Shown: positions 14,944 through 15,223 of the stretch, in pieces | Numbering within the stretch: the first letter of the stretch is position 1 | Layout of the letters: every line of letters begins with the position of its first letter | Source of the DNA: DATBFG01 sp036558645 | GTDB lineage: Bacteria; Acidobacteriota; Terriglobia; Terriglobales; Acidobacteriaceae | Length of the DNA stretch: 15,223 nt | Direction: 5' to 3' | Assembly: GCA_036558645.1 (NCBI GenBank) | Contig: DATBFG010000094.1 | Location: forward strand, 1 to 15,223 | Notes under the pieces: generated by a model | Seen by the model: the letters and a program-made list of their open reading frames with translations, nothing else | Told to the model about the DNA's origin: nothing | Database searches by the model: none | Program-made: the position numbers and the translations under genes

Positions 14944-14969
14944 CCTCCACCTCAATATGTAGGTGGAGG
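14944..14969 (+). promoter_or_regulatory. hairpin that buries the Shine-Dalgarno of the following gene
   Basis: CCTCCACCT (14944-14952) pairs perfectly over 9 bp with AGGTGGAGG (14961-14969) around an 8-base loop. The right arm is a strong Shine-Dalgarno located eight bases before GTG 14978. No T-run follows, so it does not look like a terminator of the reductase gene. The arrangement is what a translational switch or RNA thermometer would use. Confidence 0.6.
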
Positions 14970-14977
14970 CCCGCGCC

Positions 14978-15196
14978 GTGCTTCGTCTGGATTATCTGTC
15001 CTGCATCTTGACCGTTGCGTCCACCATTCTGGTAGGCAAGAGACACTGGGAGGGATGGATGCTGGCTGCTGTGAATAGCGTTCTGTTCTGCGTAATAGGG
15101 TTCAAAACCGAGCAGTTCGGCTTCATACCCGCGAACCTGTTCTGCATCGTTCTTTATGGATTGAACCTTCGCACCTGGCGAAAGGCGTCAGAATAA
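14978..15196 (+). CDS. small membrane protein, PnuC-like
   Basis: 72 residues from GTG 14978, eight bases after GGAGG; an in-frame GTG at 14963 lies inside the hairpin arm and is less likely. Three hydrophobic segments are visible, about residues 4-20 (DYLSCILTVASTILVG), 30-47 (WMLAAVNSVLFCVIG) and 52-67 (FGFIPANLFCIVLYGLN). The WxGWxxxxxNxxLF and FIPxNLFxxxLYGxNLRTW patterns recall half of a PnuC (nicotinamide riboside transporter) fold, where such triple-helix units occur; it could assemble as a multimer. Function is not established. The reductase gene ends 123 bases upstream on the same strand; 27 bases after the stop to the window end show nothing. Confidence 0.7.
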   Translation: MLRLDYLSCILTVASTILVGKRHWEGWMLAAVNSVLFCVIGFKTEQFGFIPANLFCIVLYGLNLRTWRKASE

Positions 15197-15223
15197 CGCC
15201 CTACGCAGCCATCAGACGTTTGG

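Overview
The window looks like a chromosomal fragment of a GC-rich, free-living Gram-negative bacterium, most likely an acidobacterium. This is inferred from gene content: a TonB-dependent receptor with an N-terminal carboxypeptidase-regulatory-like domain, a 59-residue protein of a type I associate with Acidobacteria, secreted TPR proteins, and an Ada-AlkA fusion. No rRNA or tRNA gene is present, so taxonomy is not proved. I see no transposase, integrase, CRISPR array, phage gene or tRNA.

Left part (1-4502), all on the minus strand: mnmG (tRNA wobble-uridine modification), a class V PLP aminotransferase, and an Ada-AlkA type DNA-alkylation repair gene that runs off the left edge. Two small structures stand out: a 24-bp near-perfect palindrome just upstream of the repair gene, and a repeat-like insert (protein motif HLERSEESSR) inside mnmG.

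Middle part (4596-7438): on the plus strand a CADD-type diiron protein (candidate self-sacrificing p-aminobenzoate synthase) and a FlK-like acyl-CoA thioesterase. The thioesterase is convergent with, and shares its stop bases with, a minus-strand secreted TlpA-like thioredoxin. A plus-strand cold-shock gene with a long leader and a strong terminator follows. A tiny minus-strand gene for a 59-residue charged helical protein comes next; its leader holds a terminator-like hairpin.

Right-centre (7701-13708), all minus strand: read in the direction of transcription, a secreted truncated hemoglobin (frameshifted), a secreted TPR protein, a secreted Cys/His-rich small protein, a membrane-anchored cytochrome c, a DUF5666-like periplasmic protein and a TonB-dependent receptor. 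The last three genes are nearly contiguous. Several of the exported proteins carry His/Met/Cys clusters at a mature terminus, which suggests envelope handling of a transition metal or heme. This is the most system-like part of the window; the function is inference.

Right end (13913-15196), plus strand: an aldo/keto reductase and a small PnuC-like membrane protein whose Shine-Dalgarno sequence is buried in a perfect 9-bp hairpin.
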